From: Candidatus Methylomirabilis sp.
GTDB taxonomy: Bacteria > Methylomirabilota > Methylomirabilia > Methylomirabilales > CSP1-5
Length of the DNA stretch: 32,500 nt
Direction of reading: 5' to 3'
Assembly (NCBI GenBank): GCA_012974305.1
Contig: JAAXQN010000060.1
Span: 1 to 32,500 of the forward strand
The position numbers were made by a program, and so were the translations under genes. The notes below the pieces were generated by a model. That model ran no database searches. It saw nothing but the letters and a program-made list of their open reading frames with translations, and was not told where the DNA came from. Shown here piece by piece: positions 25,622 through 32,500 of the stretch; position 1 is the first letter of the stretch; every line of letters starts with the position of its first letter.

Positions 25622-26446
25622 GATTTTCGCCCAGGTGGTAACGGCGATCTGGAGTTTCCGGGGACTGGATAGGGCAGCGCGCCCGTCGAAAACCCGGTAG
25701 TCCTTTCGCACGATGGTCTCCAGGGTCTCCCGGTAGATTCTTCCCATGATTTCAGCGGCCACCATATTTTTCCGATCTTCAGGTGTGAGGCTGTCCGCCG
25801 CCCGCCGGAAGTACTCCCGGGCTCGATCCGCCTCAAAACGCATGAGGGAAAAGAATGCGGGAGTGTACCGGCAGCTCAGGAGATCTTCCTCCCGGTAGCC
25901 GAATCGCTGCAGGTCCTCTTGGGGCAGGTAGATCCGATCCCGCCGACCGTCCGGTTTCACGTCGCGGAGGATATTGGTCAGCTGCAGGGCCAGCCCGAGA
26001 TTGACCGCATAATCCTTCGTGGATTCCTGGCTATAGCCAAAGATCTCGATACAGATCAAGCCCACCACCGATGCCACCCGATAGCAATAAGTGTAGAGGT
26101 CGGCGAAGGTGGCATATCGGCTGATGGTCAGATCCATTTCCACCCCGGCGACGAGCTCCTCGAAATAGGCCTTGGGAATCGGGTAGCGGTTCAGACAATC
26201 ACGGAGCTGCGTGGTAATCGGATGGGTCGGCTGACCGGCGTAGCACCGGTCGATCTCCTCTCGCCAACCCTTCAAGCGTTCCGCCTTTTCCGTCACGTCC
26301 CCGGCATCGTCGGCGATATCATCCACCACGCGGCAGAAGGCGTACACGGCATAGATCGCCTCTCGTTTTGGCCGGGGGAGGAACCGGAAGGAGTAAGAAA
26401 AGCTGGAGCGACTCTTTCTGACGAGTCGGGCAGGCGTCTCGGACAT
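25616..26446 (-). CDS. hpnD: Presqualene diphosphate synthase (HpnD)
   Basis: Condenses two farnesyl diphosphates to presqualene diphosphate, the first committed step to squalene and hopanoids. The 276-residue protein opens with SSFSYSFRFLPRPKREAIYA and has both Asp-rich motifs: DDIAD at 42-46 and D162-x3-D166-x3-D170. HpnD-like features include FCRVVDD and IYLPQEDL. It starts 3 bp after the ispA stop, so they are translated together. HpnC and HpnE, the partners for squalene, are not in this window. Confidence 0.92.
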   Translation of the reverse strand: MSETPARLVRKSRSSFSYSFRFLPRPKREAIYAVYAFCRVVDDIADDAGDVTEKAERLKGWREEIDRCYAGQPTHPITTQLRDCLNRYPIPKAYFEELVAGVEMDLTISRYATFADLYTYCYRVASVVGLICIEIFGYSQESTKDYAVNLGLALQLTNILRDVKPDGRRDRIYLPQEDLQRFGYREEDLLSCRYTPAFFSLMRFEADRAREYFRRAADSLTPEDRKNMVAAEIMGRIYRETLETIVRKDYRVFDGRAALSSPRKLQIAVTTWAKIR

Positions 26447-26449
26447 ACC

Positions 26450-27340
26450 TTATGCCTTTCGGGAGACGATGTAGCGAGCGATGTCACGGAGAGGATCTGC
26501 CCGCTGGTCGAACGAGGCAATGGCATTCAGCGCCTCCTCCAGGAGGCGCTGGGCCTCCCGTTTGGCTTCGTCAATCCCGACGAGAGCCGGGTAGGTGGCC
26601 TTGCCTCGCGTGACATCGCCGCCCGCCTTCTTTCCCCGCAGTGCTTCCTCTCCCTCGATGTCCAGAATGTCGTCGGCGATCTGAAAGGCGAGGCCGACTG
26701 CCTTTCCGTATTGCGTGATCGCCTCGAGCTCTGCTGCGGTTGCACCCCCCAGGTGGGCCCCGGCCCGAAGGGTACAGAGCATGAGGGCCCCTGTCTTATG
26801 CGTATGGATGTAATGGAGGAACGGCAACTCGACGGCCTTTCCCTCTGACTGGATATCCACCGCCTGTCCCCCGACCATTCCTTGCGACCCGGCGGCAAGG
26901 GCAATCTCGTGGATCACCATCCGGTGGAGGCGTGGATCGAGGTGGCCGACGTATGCAGGATTCGTCAGGAGGGCAAAGGCCTCGGTGAGGAGCCCATCCC
27001 CGGCCAGGATGGCCATGGCCTGGCCGAACACCTTATGACAGGTGGGGCGACCGCGTCTGAGATCGTCGTCGTCCATGGCGGGGAGGTCGTCGTGAACCAG
27101 AGAGTACGTGTGAATGTACTCGAAGGCGCAGGCGACAGGCAGGACATCCTCCGCTCTCCCTCCCACCGCCTCAGCGGCGGCGATGGTGAGGATCGGCCGG
27201 AGGCGCTTTCCCCCCGCGAAGAGGCTATAGTGCATGGCCTCGTGCAGCTCGGGGGGCAAAGTCTCTTCCCCCGGTGTAAAGCGCTTTAGGCCTTCCTCCA
27301 CCAGGGCTCGCCGATGTTCGAGATACGCCTTGAGATCCAC
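26450..27340 (-). CDS. ispA: Farnesyl diphosphate synthase (polyprenyl synthetase)
   Basis: Makes farnesyl diphosphate, the substrate of HpnD. The first Asp-rich motif is DDLPAMD (84-90), preceded by EYIHTYSLVH as in FPP-length enzymes, and the second is DDILD (223-227). I chose a GTG start at 27340: GGAGG lies four bases upstream, and the protein then begins MDLKAYLEHR, normal for IspA. The ATG at 27358 and the longer frame to 27421 lack such support. It follows hpnA by 49 bp. Confidence 0.92.
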   Translation of the reverse strand: MDLKAYLEHRRALVEEGLKRFTPGEETLPPELHEAMHYSLFAGGKRLRPILTIAAAEAVGGRAEDVLPVACAFEYIHTYSLVHDDLPAMDDDDLRRGRPTCHKVFGQAMAILAGDGLLTEAFALLTNPAYVGHLDPRLHRMVIHEIALAAGSQGMVGGQAVDIQSEGKAVELPFLHYIHTHKTGALMLCTLRAGAHLGGATAAELEAITQYGKAVGLAFQIADDILDIEGEEALRGKKAGGDVTRGKATYPALVGIDEAKREAQRLLEEALNAIASFDQRADPLRDIARYIVSRKA

Positions 27341-27389
27341 TGATCCTCCCACCGTCATGAAACGGGACACACCTCTCCTTATTATACGC

Positions 27390-28391
27390 CTAACCCCCCC
27401 CTTTTCGGGGGGCATATCCATGGGCCCAGAACCATTCTACCGCCTCTCGGAGTGCTTCCTCGACCGGCGTCTGAGGCAGATGGAGTTCGTGGACTGCCTT
27501 TGACGCATCGAAGAACATGATCTTGCGCGCTATGCGGACACCGGTCAGCGGAATCGGGGAATCCTGGCGGCGCACCCGGGCATACAGCTCGGACGCGCCG
27601 GCGGCCAGGAGAGCCACCGGATAGGGGATCCTCCAGCGGGGGGCGGGGACCCCGGAGATCCGCTCCAGCATGTGAAAGATCTCGCGCAATGTCAGATTGG
27701 TGTTTCCCAAGACATACTTTTCTCCGACCAGTCCTTTCTCGGCTGCCAGGATGTGACCCCGGGCCACATCCCGCACATGGATCAGGTTGAGACCGGTGTG
27801 GATGTACCCAGGCATCTGTCCGTTGAGGTAGTCCACGAGCGTCCGGCCGGTCGGGGTCGGCTTGACATCCCACGGCCCGATGGGGGCGGAGGGATTCACG
27901 ATGACAACGGGCAGTCCCAGGCGTGCCATCCGCTCTGCCTCACGCTCGGCCAGAAACTTGGAGCGCTTGTACGCGCCGACCATGTCGTTCAGGGTGACCG
28001 GGGTATTCTCGTTCCCGGGGACCCCATCCTTGGGGATTCCCAGCGCCCCGACCGTGCTGGTGTACACTACCCGCTCTATCCCTACGTCAAGAGCAACCTC
28101 CAGGATGTTTCGCGTCCCCTCCACATTGGCCCGGTACATTTCGGCCGCGTCTTTTTCGGAAAGGCTATATCGGGCGGCTACGTGGTAGAGAACCTGGCAC
28201 CCGTTCAAGGCCTGCCGAAGCAGCTCCCGGTCCTGGAGGTCTCCAGAAACCACTTCGACGTCGAGGTGCTCGATGGTGGTTCTGGGAGTTCCGGGTCTGG
28301 CTAGGACCCGAACGGCGGTCCCGTCTTCAAGAAGCTCCCGGACGAGATTTGCCCCGACGAAACCGGTTGCCCCCGTCACCAGTGCCTTCAT
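27390..28391 (-). CDS. hpnA: Hopanoid-associated sugar epimerase (HpnA)
   Basis: An extended SDR of the dihydroflavonol reductase/epimerase type that marks hopanoid clusters. The cofactor motif TGATGFVG is at 6-13 and the catalytic Tyr141-Lys145 in AYKRSK. The PSAPIGPWDVKPTPTGR block is typical of HpnA. A GGAG is eight bases before the ATG. It probably modifies the sugar of a hopanoid headgroup; the exact substrate is not settled for the family. Confidence 0.9.
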   Translation of the reverse strand: MKALVTGATGFVGANLVRELLEDGTAVRVLARPGTPRTTIEHLDVEVVSGDLQDRELLRQALNGCQVLYHVAARYSLSEKDAAEMYRANVEGTRNILEVALDVGIERVVYTSTVGALGIPKDGVPGNENTPVTLNDMVGAYKRSKFLAEREAERMARLGLPVVIVNPSAPIGPWDVKPTPTGRTLVDYLNGQMPGYIHTGLNLIHVRDVARGHILAAEKGLVGEKYVLGNTNLTLREIFHMLERISGVPAPRWRIPYPVALLAAGASELYARVRRQDSPIPLTGVRIARKIMFFDASKAVHELHLPQTPVEEALREAVEWFWAHGYAPRKGGG

Positions 28392-28410
28392 ACCGTTGTC
28401 TCCATACCCT

Positions 28411-29148
28411 TCACGCTCCCAGCGACTTCACAAGGGCCTCGATGCCCTGAGCGAGCCGGCGGGTGGCCGGACGGAGTTTGGAAGCGAGGTGGAGCAGCCG
28501 AGGGATCCGGGAGGGTTGGCGGAGGAGAGAAGTGGCGAGAGATGCAAGGTTCATGCGGCCATCCGGTTTCAGTAAGTGCCTCCCTTCAGTCGCCCAGGGC
28601 GCGGACGGGGTATCCGAGACGACTCGGATGGCCAGGAACGGAACCCCATGACGCTGCGCCGCCTCGGCAAGGTGGGCGCTCTCCATCTCCACCGCGAGGA
28701 TTTCCGGCTCCGCCCGTCCCTGTATCCCGTCGGCCGGGGTGACGACCTCATCGACCGTGAGGATGGTGCCCACGTGGACGGGACAATCGATGGTCTTAAA
28801 TGCGCGAGATGCAGATTCCAGCAAGAAGGGGTCGGCGGGAAAGGACCCGGTATTTCGGACCACCTGCGAGCCGATGATGATGTCGGCGAGGCCAATCTCA
28901 GGCCTCAGTCCGCCACAGAATCCTGCCGACAAGAGGAGCGAAGGCGTCTCAAGTGAGGTGAGGGCGCGGGCTGCTCCATGAGCGCCCATCCCCGCCTGAA
29001 TGAGGAGCAGCCGACCTCCCCATCCATGATACCGGGTGACCCCGTCTAGGACCTCGGACTTCGTGAGGCCAAGGTGCTTCGCTAAGGGGGTGGCCTCCCA
29101 TGGAAGGGCCACGACGATGGCCGCCGCACCGGGAGCCAATCGACTCAC
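28411..29148 (-). CDS. hpnG: Hopanoid-associated nucleoside phosphorylase (HpnG)
   Basis: A 245-residue protein of the PNP/UDP phosphorylase superfamily. In hopanoid producers HpnG removes adenine from adenosylhopane to give ribosylhopane, following HpnH. Landmarks are LLLIQAGMGAHGAARAL, LLLSAGFCGGL, VVRNTGSF and AVEMESAHLAEAA with RVVSDT. The start is a GTG at 29148 with GGAGG upstream. The gene sits between hpnH and hpnA, as in known clusters. Confidence 0.88.
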   Translation of the reverse strand: MSRLAPGAAAIVVALPWEATPLAKHLGLTKSEVLDGVTRYHGWGGRLLLIQAGMGAHGAARALTSLETPSLLLSAGFCGGLRPEIGLADIIIGSQVVRNTGSFPADPFLLESASRAFKTIDCPVHVGTILTVDEVVTPADGIQGRAEPEILAVEMESAHLAEAAQRHGVPFLAIRVVSDTPSAPWATEGRHLLKPDGRMNLASLATSLLRQPSRIPRLLHLASKLRPATRRLAQGIEALVKSLGA

Positions 29149-29202
29149 TTCACCGCCCTCCGGACGCCGTCACTCCACATCACGAGCCGAAGCAATATCG
29201 CT

Positions 29203-29595
29203 CTATAGATCCCCACGGGCCTCGGCCTCAGCGAGAGTCCTCTCCGCTTCGGCCATGCGCATCGCTTCGCTTTTGGCGACCCAGGCCTCCCAAGAGTTCC
29301 CAAAGGCGGTGTCTTCCCCCGTGAATTCGACGGCCACGATATCCGTGTACTGTATTGCCTTGCTGCCGGTCTCGTCCTTGGGGAAAATCAGGATATACGG
29401 TTCGGTTCCTCGCGTCTCGCGGTTGAATATGTACCCTTCGATTCGGCTCCCGTCCTTGAGCTCGAGTGTCACGTCGCCTCGATAATCGAAGGCTGCCTCA
29501 ATCACCTCAAACAACCCCGTCTGCTTCGTAAAACGAAAAGACCGACCTTCCCACCGCGGTCTTTCGGACCCAACCCTCTTCGCTTCCTGTGGCAC
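29203..29595 (-). CDS. Small conserved-looking protein in the hopanoid cluster
   Basis: A 130-residue soluble protein of unknown family. The middle, DYRGDVTLELKDGSRIEGY and IFNRETRG, reads like a small beta-barrel (SH3- or Sm-like) with charged ends. The C-terminus is a charged helix. It starts with a GTG at 29595, 16 bp after hpnH, and precedes hpnG by 54 bp, so it is likely co-expressed with them. No signal peptide or membrane segment. I do not assign a function. Confidence 0.7.
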   Translation of the reverse strand: MPQEAKRVGSERPRWEGRSFRFTKQTGLFEVIEAAFDYRGDVTLELKDGSRIEGYIFNRETRGTEPYILIFPKDETGSKAIQYTDIVAVEFTGEDTAFGNSWEAWVAKSEAMRMAEAERTLAEAEARGDL

Positions 29596-29611
29596 GTGTC
29601 TTTTCCCCCGC

Positions 29612-30628
29612 TTATCGCGAATTCGGGAGGAGCGTCAATTTGACCGTCCGGGAAAATCCCGACCATGAACTGAACGTATCATCCACTGCGCTGGCCTCAT
29701 AGCCGCAGTGTACCATGCAATCGGCGCACTCCTCATTCCTCCCGGTGCCGTACCGGTCCCAGTCCGTCGTATCGATCAACTCCTTGAAGCTTGTTGCGTA
29801 GCCGTCTTGCAGCAGGTAACAGGGTCTCTGCCAGCCAAAGATGTTGTAGGTGGGATTGCCCCAGGGTGTGCACTGGTAGTCCCGCTTTCCCTCGAGAAAT
29901 TCGAGGAACAACGGGGACTGGTTAAAGTCCCAGTGCTTTTTGCGATTGGTAAGGATGGCCGCAAAGAGCTCCTTCGTGCGATTCCGTCGAAGGAAGTGCT
30001 CTTGGTCGGGGGCCTTCTGGTAACTGTACCCGGGCGAAATCATCATCCCCTCGACGCCCAGGTCCATCATGGCGTCAAAGAATTGCCGGACGCGGTTGGG
30101 ATTGGCCCCTTCGAAGAGGGTGGTGTTGGTGGTGACCCGGAAGCCTCGCTCGAGAGCCGCCTTGATCGCTTTCAGCGCAATGTCGTAGACCCCATCCCGG
30201 CACACGGCCATGTCGTGCTCTTCTTTGAGGCCGTCCATGTGCACGCTGAACGTGAGGTATTTGGACGGCGTATACTCGGAAAGCTTTCGCTCCATGAGTA
30301 GAGCATTGGTACAGAGGTAGATATACTTCTTGCGCTCGATGAATCCCCGAACGATCTCGGGCATTTCGGGATGGATGAGGGGCTCACCGCCGGGGATACT
30401 GACGATCGGCGCCCCACATTCTTCTGCCGCCGCCCAGCACTCTTCGGGCGTCAAGCGTCGTTTCAGCACGTGTTCGGGGTATTGAATCTTTCCGCAGCCT
30501 GCACAGGCCAGGTTGCACCGAAAGAGGGGCTCCAGCATGAGGACGAGAGGATAGTGTTTATTCCCCCGCAACTTTTGACGGAGGACGTACGATGTAACGG
30601 TCAACGCTTGTGACAGAGGAACTGCCAT
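29612..30628 (-). CDS. hpnH: Adenosyl-hopene transferase (radical SAM, HpnH)
   Basis: A 338-residue radical SAM protein that attaches adenosine to the hopane skeleton, the first step to C35 hopanoids. The [4Fe-4S] motif is Cys38-x3-Cys42-x2-Cys45 (RCNLACAGC). GGEPLIHPE follows, and YLTFSVHMDGLKEEHD is a strong HpnH feature. The C-terminal Cys-rich ECADCMVHCGYEAS is also typical. An AGGAGG upstream supports the ATG at 30628. It lies 102 bp after the DUF422 gene. Confidence 0.95.
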   Translation of the reverse strand: MAVPLSQALTVTSYVLRQKLRGNKHYPLVLMLEPLFRCNLACAGCGKIQYPEHVLKRRLTPEECWAAAEECGAPIVSIPGGEPLIHPEMPEIVRGFIERKKYIYLCTNALLMERKLSEYTPSKYLTFSVHMDGLKEEHDMAVCRDGVYDIALKAIKAALERGFRVTTNTTLFEGANPNRVRQFFDAMMDLGVEGMMISPGYSYQKAPDQEHFLRRNRTKELFAAILTNRKKHWDFNQSPLFLEFLEGKRDYQCTPWGNPTYNIFGWQRPCYLLQDGYATSFKELIDTTDWDRYGTGRNEECADCMVHCGYEASAVDDTFSSWSGFSRTVKLTLLPNSR

Positions 30629-30730
30629 ATCGGGTGGCCTCCTATAACTCTTTCATCGCCCTCTGGGGTGCTATCGGAGACCCCTCGGGGACCGATCATT
30701 TGCTTCGATGGATTCCCTCAGGGGAACCAC

Positions 30731-31663
30731 CTAGTTGGGGTTCAGGTCCTTCCAGACTGCCTCTGCGGGAAGCGACCCTCTACCATTCGTGGGCATGCCC
30801 CCTCCTAACATAACGCCTTCCCGTGCCTCAAGATTCTCGCCGAGCGAGCGCTGGCCTTGCCTCAATCGCATGACGATGGTAGTGGCCAGGAGTGCCGTCA
30901 AGGGGCCGTAGATGAAGAGCCCAACGAGGAAGAGGGTCTTTTCCCCGATCATCCAGGTCACGGTGAGCATAAACCCCAGGACGATGTAGTAGAGGCCCGG
31001 CCCGTACAGGGGACGGAGTGGGAGCTGCGCCGCCCAACGGGGTGGTTCGTCTGTGACCCGCCGCTCGAGCAGCGCAAAGAGGATCATGATCGTGGAGCCC
31101 ACCACCGCCCATCCGACAAAGTTGGAGACAGGGACCCCAAAGTAGGCACCCGGCTCGGGATAATAGAAGATCTGGCCCAGGAACCAGCGGTCGCCTCGGA
31201 GAGCAACGGGGTCGATGACGATATCGATCAGGACAAAGAGGACCACGGTGAGCAGGAAGACGGGGGCCCCCAACCGCCCTTGAACGGGAAGGGAGAAGTT
31301 GCGCCATCCGTTTCCCTCCCGGGACAACGGGAGGAGCGCCAGGCAGGCGAGCGTCCAGCTCGCATAGGCCAGGAAGATGAACGAGAGGGAGTCCATGAAG
31401 GGAACCCCGGCGATCCACAGCTCTTGATCCACTGTCGTCGGAACATAGTGGTAGAGGCCGAACGGAATCCCGACCCGAATCGAGAGGGATTCGGCGGCGA
31501 AAGCGACGCCCCACCCTACCAGGGTAAAGAGAAGAGTCCGGCGCCATCCCATATCAGCCACGGCGGCGAAAAGATAGAGGAGCAGGAAGGCGAAGACGTA
31601 TGGTCGTAACAGGATCGTCCCGAAGAGCAGAACAAAGAAGGAGTCCATGGTCAGCCCCATCAT
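30731..31663 (-). CDS. DUF422 membrane protein, carotenoid-hydratase-like (CruF family)
   Basis: An integral membrane protein of about 310 residues with roughly seven hydrophobic segments. ESLSIRVGIPFGLYHYV, IAGVPFMDSLSFIF and IDIVIDPVALRGDRWFL match the carotenoid biosynthesis DUF422 (PF04240) family, which includes the CruF hydratase. In some hopanoid-producing bacteria members of this family occur beside hpn genes, so a role on hopanoids or carotenoids is open. The ATG at 31663 or 31648 are both possible starts; neither has a strong ribosome binding site. It heads the leftward hopanoid cluster. Confidence 0.8.
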   Translation of the reverse strand: MMGLTMDSFFVLLFGTILLRPYVFAFLLLYLFAAVADMGWRRTLLFTLVGWGVAFAAESLSIRVGIPFGLYHYVPTTVDQELWIAGVPFMDSLSFIFLAYASWTLACLALLPLSREGNGWRNFSLPVQGRLGAPVFLLTVVLFVLIDIVIDPVALRGDRWFLGQIFYYPEPGAYFGVPVSNFVGWAVVGSTIMILFALLERRVTDEPPRWAAQLPLRPLYGPGLYYIVLGFMLTVTWMIGEKTLFLVGLFIYGPLTALLATTIVMRLRQGQRSLGENLEAREGVMLGGGMPTNGRGSLPAEAVWKDLNPN

Positions 31664-31985
31664 CAGGAGAGGAAATACAGGTAGCAAATTAGCCTAAATG
31701 CAATTCCGGGATTTTGCAACGAAAAAATCATCCTGATGACGCGGAACTCCCTGATCCGGCGAGGGCCCCGGGGATCGGGGATATCCAAGGGTACGGGCGT
31801 GTTCTATTTCCCCCCGGTCGTCCTTGACATCTGCGGTCTCTTATAATAGAAGAACCGGGGTCTATTTTCCTTCGGGCCGGGTCAATTTTTCGTGCTTGCC
31901 ACCGATGTCCCTAGTGAGTAGAATCAGGTTTTTAGGGTCGAGGGCTTTCGTGGGATGGCACTCGCAATCTCTTTGAGGACGAGGC
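31664..31985. other. Divergent intergenic region between the DUF422 gene and the second mlaE
   Basis: About 320 bases. It holds a rightward promoter candidate (31824-31852) and a 7-bp inverted repeat (CCCCGGT at 31812-31818 with ACCGGGG at 31854-31860) around it. I see no copy of the shared operator and no extra gene. Confidence 0.4.
31824..31852 (+). promoter_or_regulatory. Putative promoter for the second mlaE gene
   Basis: TTGACA (31824-31829), 17 nt, then TAGAAG (31847-31852). A better -10, TATAAT (31842-31847), lies only 12 nt away, which is too close for this -35. Flanked by a short inverted repeat that could be an operator. Confidence 0.35.
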
Positions 31986-32469
31986 GTGGGGCTCGTGCGC
32001 TTGCTCGGAGGGTGGTTTTTGCGTTTCCTCCGCGATGGGGGGCGGATGGTGATATTTCTCAGCTCTGCCCTCTTGTGGATGTTTCGCCCTCCGCTCAAGT
32101 GGCGGCGGATGATTGGCCGGATTCACTTCATCGGCGCGAAATCCCTCTCCGTGATTGTGCTGACGGGGGCCTTCACCGGAATGGTCCTCGGTCTCCAAGT
32201 GTTCCATACGTTGAGGAAGTTCGGCTCGGAGGGATTCCTGGGGTCGGTGGTGGCCCTGTCCCTGATTCGGGAGTTAGGGCCCGTCCTATGCGCCCTCATG
32301 GTCACGGGGAGAGCCGGCTCGGCCCTGACGGCTGAGATCGGCATCATGCGCATCACCGAGCAGATCGATGCGCTCACCGTGATGGCGTTAAATCCTATGC
32401 GGTATCTCGTCGTCCCGACCATCCTGGCCGGCCTGATTGCATTTCCCCTTCTCACGGCCATCTTTGACC
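31986..32469 (+). CDS. Second MlaE-type lipid permease, 3' end missing
   Basis: A GTG start at 31986 with GAGG seven bases upstream opens a frame reading VGLVRLLGGWFLRFLRDG, then the permease landmarks IVLTGAFTGMVLGLQ, LIRELGPVLCALMVTGRAGS, AEIGIMRITEQIDAL and MALNPMRYLVVP. About 161 genuine residues are present. After 32469 the frame runs into sequencing adapter and the tail VSYTHLTLP is an artefact. Unlike the first MlaE at 18067, there is no N-terminal STAS domain, so the organism has at least two different MlaE transporters. Its ATPase and MCE partners should lie beyond the contig end. Confidence 0.85.
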
Positions 32470-32500
32470 CTGTCTCTTATACACATCTGACGCTGCCGAC
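32470..32500 (+). other. Nextera adapter sequence (artefact)
   Basis: The last 31 bases begin CTGTCTCTTATACACATCT and continue GACGCTGCCGAC, which is the Nextera transposase mosaic end followed by the read-1 adapter tail (known from standard library kits). It is not genomic and should be trimmed. Confidence 0.97.

Noticed and set aside
31842-31847. TATAAT as the -10 of the second mlaE promoter
   Set aside because: It is only 12 nt from TTGACA, too close for sigma-70, so I listed the weaker TAGAAG at 17 nt with low confidence.

Overview
The window is one bacterial contig end of roughly 57% GC (estimated by eye). It encodes a diderm (Gram-negative) organism: there is an outer-membrane porin, several lipoproteins, Mla/MCE lipid transport and Sec and Tat signal peptides. 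The right half carries hopanoid lipid genes (hpnH, hpnG, hpnA, hpnD) with isoprenoid genes (ispA, ispH). This mix of hopanoid genes, many Tat-exported enzymes and polyphosphate genes fits Methylomirabilota (NC10) or a neighbouring environmental lineage. That placement is an inference; the window has no rRNA, tRNA or ribosomal protein gene to test it.

Region 1-3.8 kb is rearranged. It holds a chimeric porin with two successive signal peptides, two incomplete copies of a small lipoprotein gene, a porin tail remnant, the tail of an ABC substrate-binding gene, an intact PotD-type solute-binding protein and the 3' end of a Tn3-family transposase. A 66-bp perfect direct repeat (1-66 and 1921-1986) marks the duplication.

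Region 3.9-9.8 kb is the most unusual part. A leftward operon encodes both subunits of an aconitase X-type dehydratase, a BKACE (DUF849) enzyme, an SDR-fold protein and possibly a small membrane protein. The AcnX large subunit, the BKACE and the SDR all begin with twin-arginine signal peptides, although their known relatives are cytoplasmic. A secreted epoxide-hydrolase-like enzyme follows. The operon, the hydrolase and the Mla operon share the same promoter/operator block, with the operator exactly 50 nt from the -35 box in all three.

Region 9.9-17.4 kb is a phosphate and nucleotide module: apaH on the plus strand, then adk, a tandem-domain polyphosphate:AMP phosphotransferase, a CHAD protein, a SixA-type phosphatase and ppk1 on the minus strand. 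Together they can make polyphosphate, bind it and spend it to regenerate ADP and ATP.

Region 18-22.3 kb is an Mla/Pqi-type lipid transporter operon (STAS-MlaE fusion, ATPase, MCE protein, PqiC-like lipoprotein), followed by ferritin. Region 22.4-31.7 kb has ispH on the plus strand, facing a long leftward cluster: a DUF422 carotenoid-biosynthesis-like membrane protein, hpnH, a conserved small protein, hpnG, hpnA, ispA, hpnD and two zinc-dependent dehydrogenases. No squalene-hopene cyclase lies in the window. The last gene is a second MlaE-type permease, cut off by the contig end. The final 31 bases (32470-32500) are Nextera sequencing adapter, not genomic DNA.
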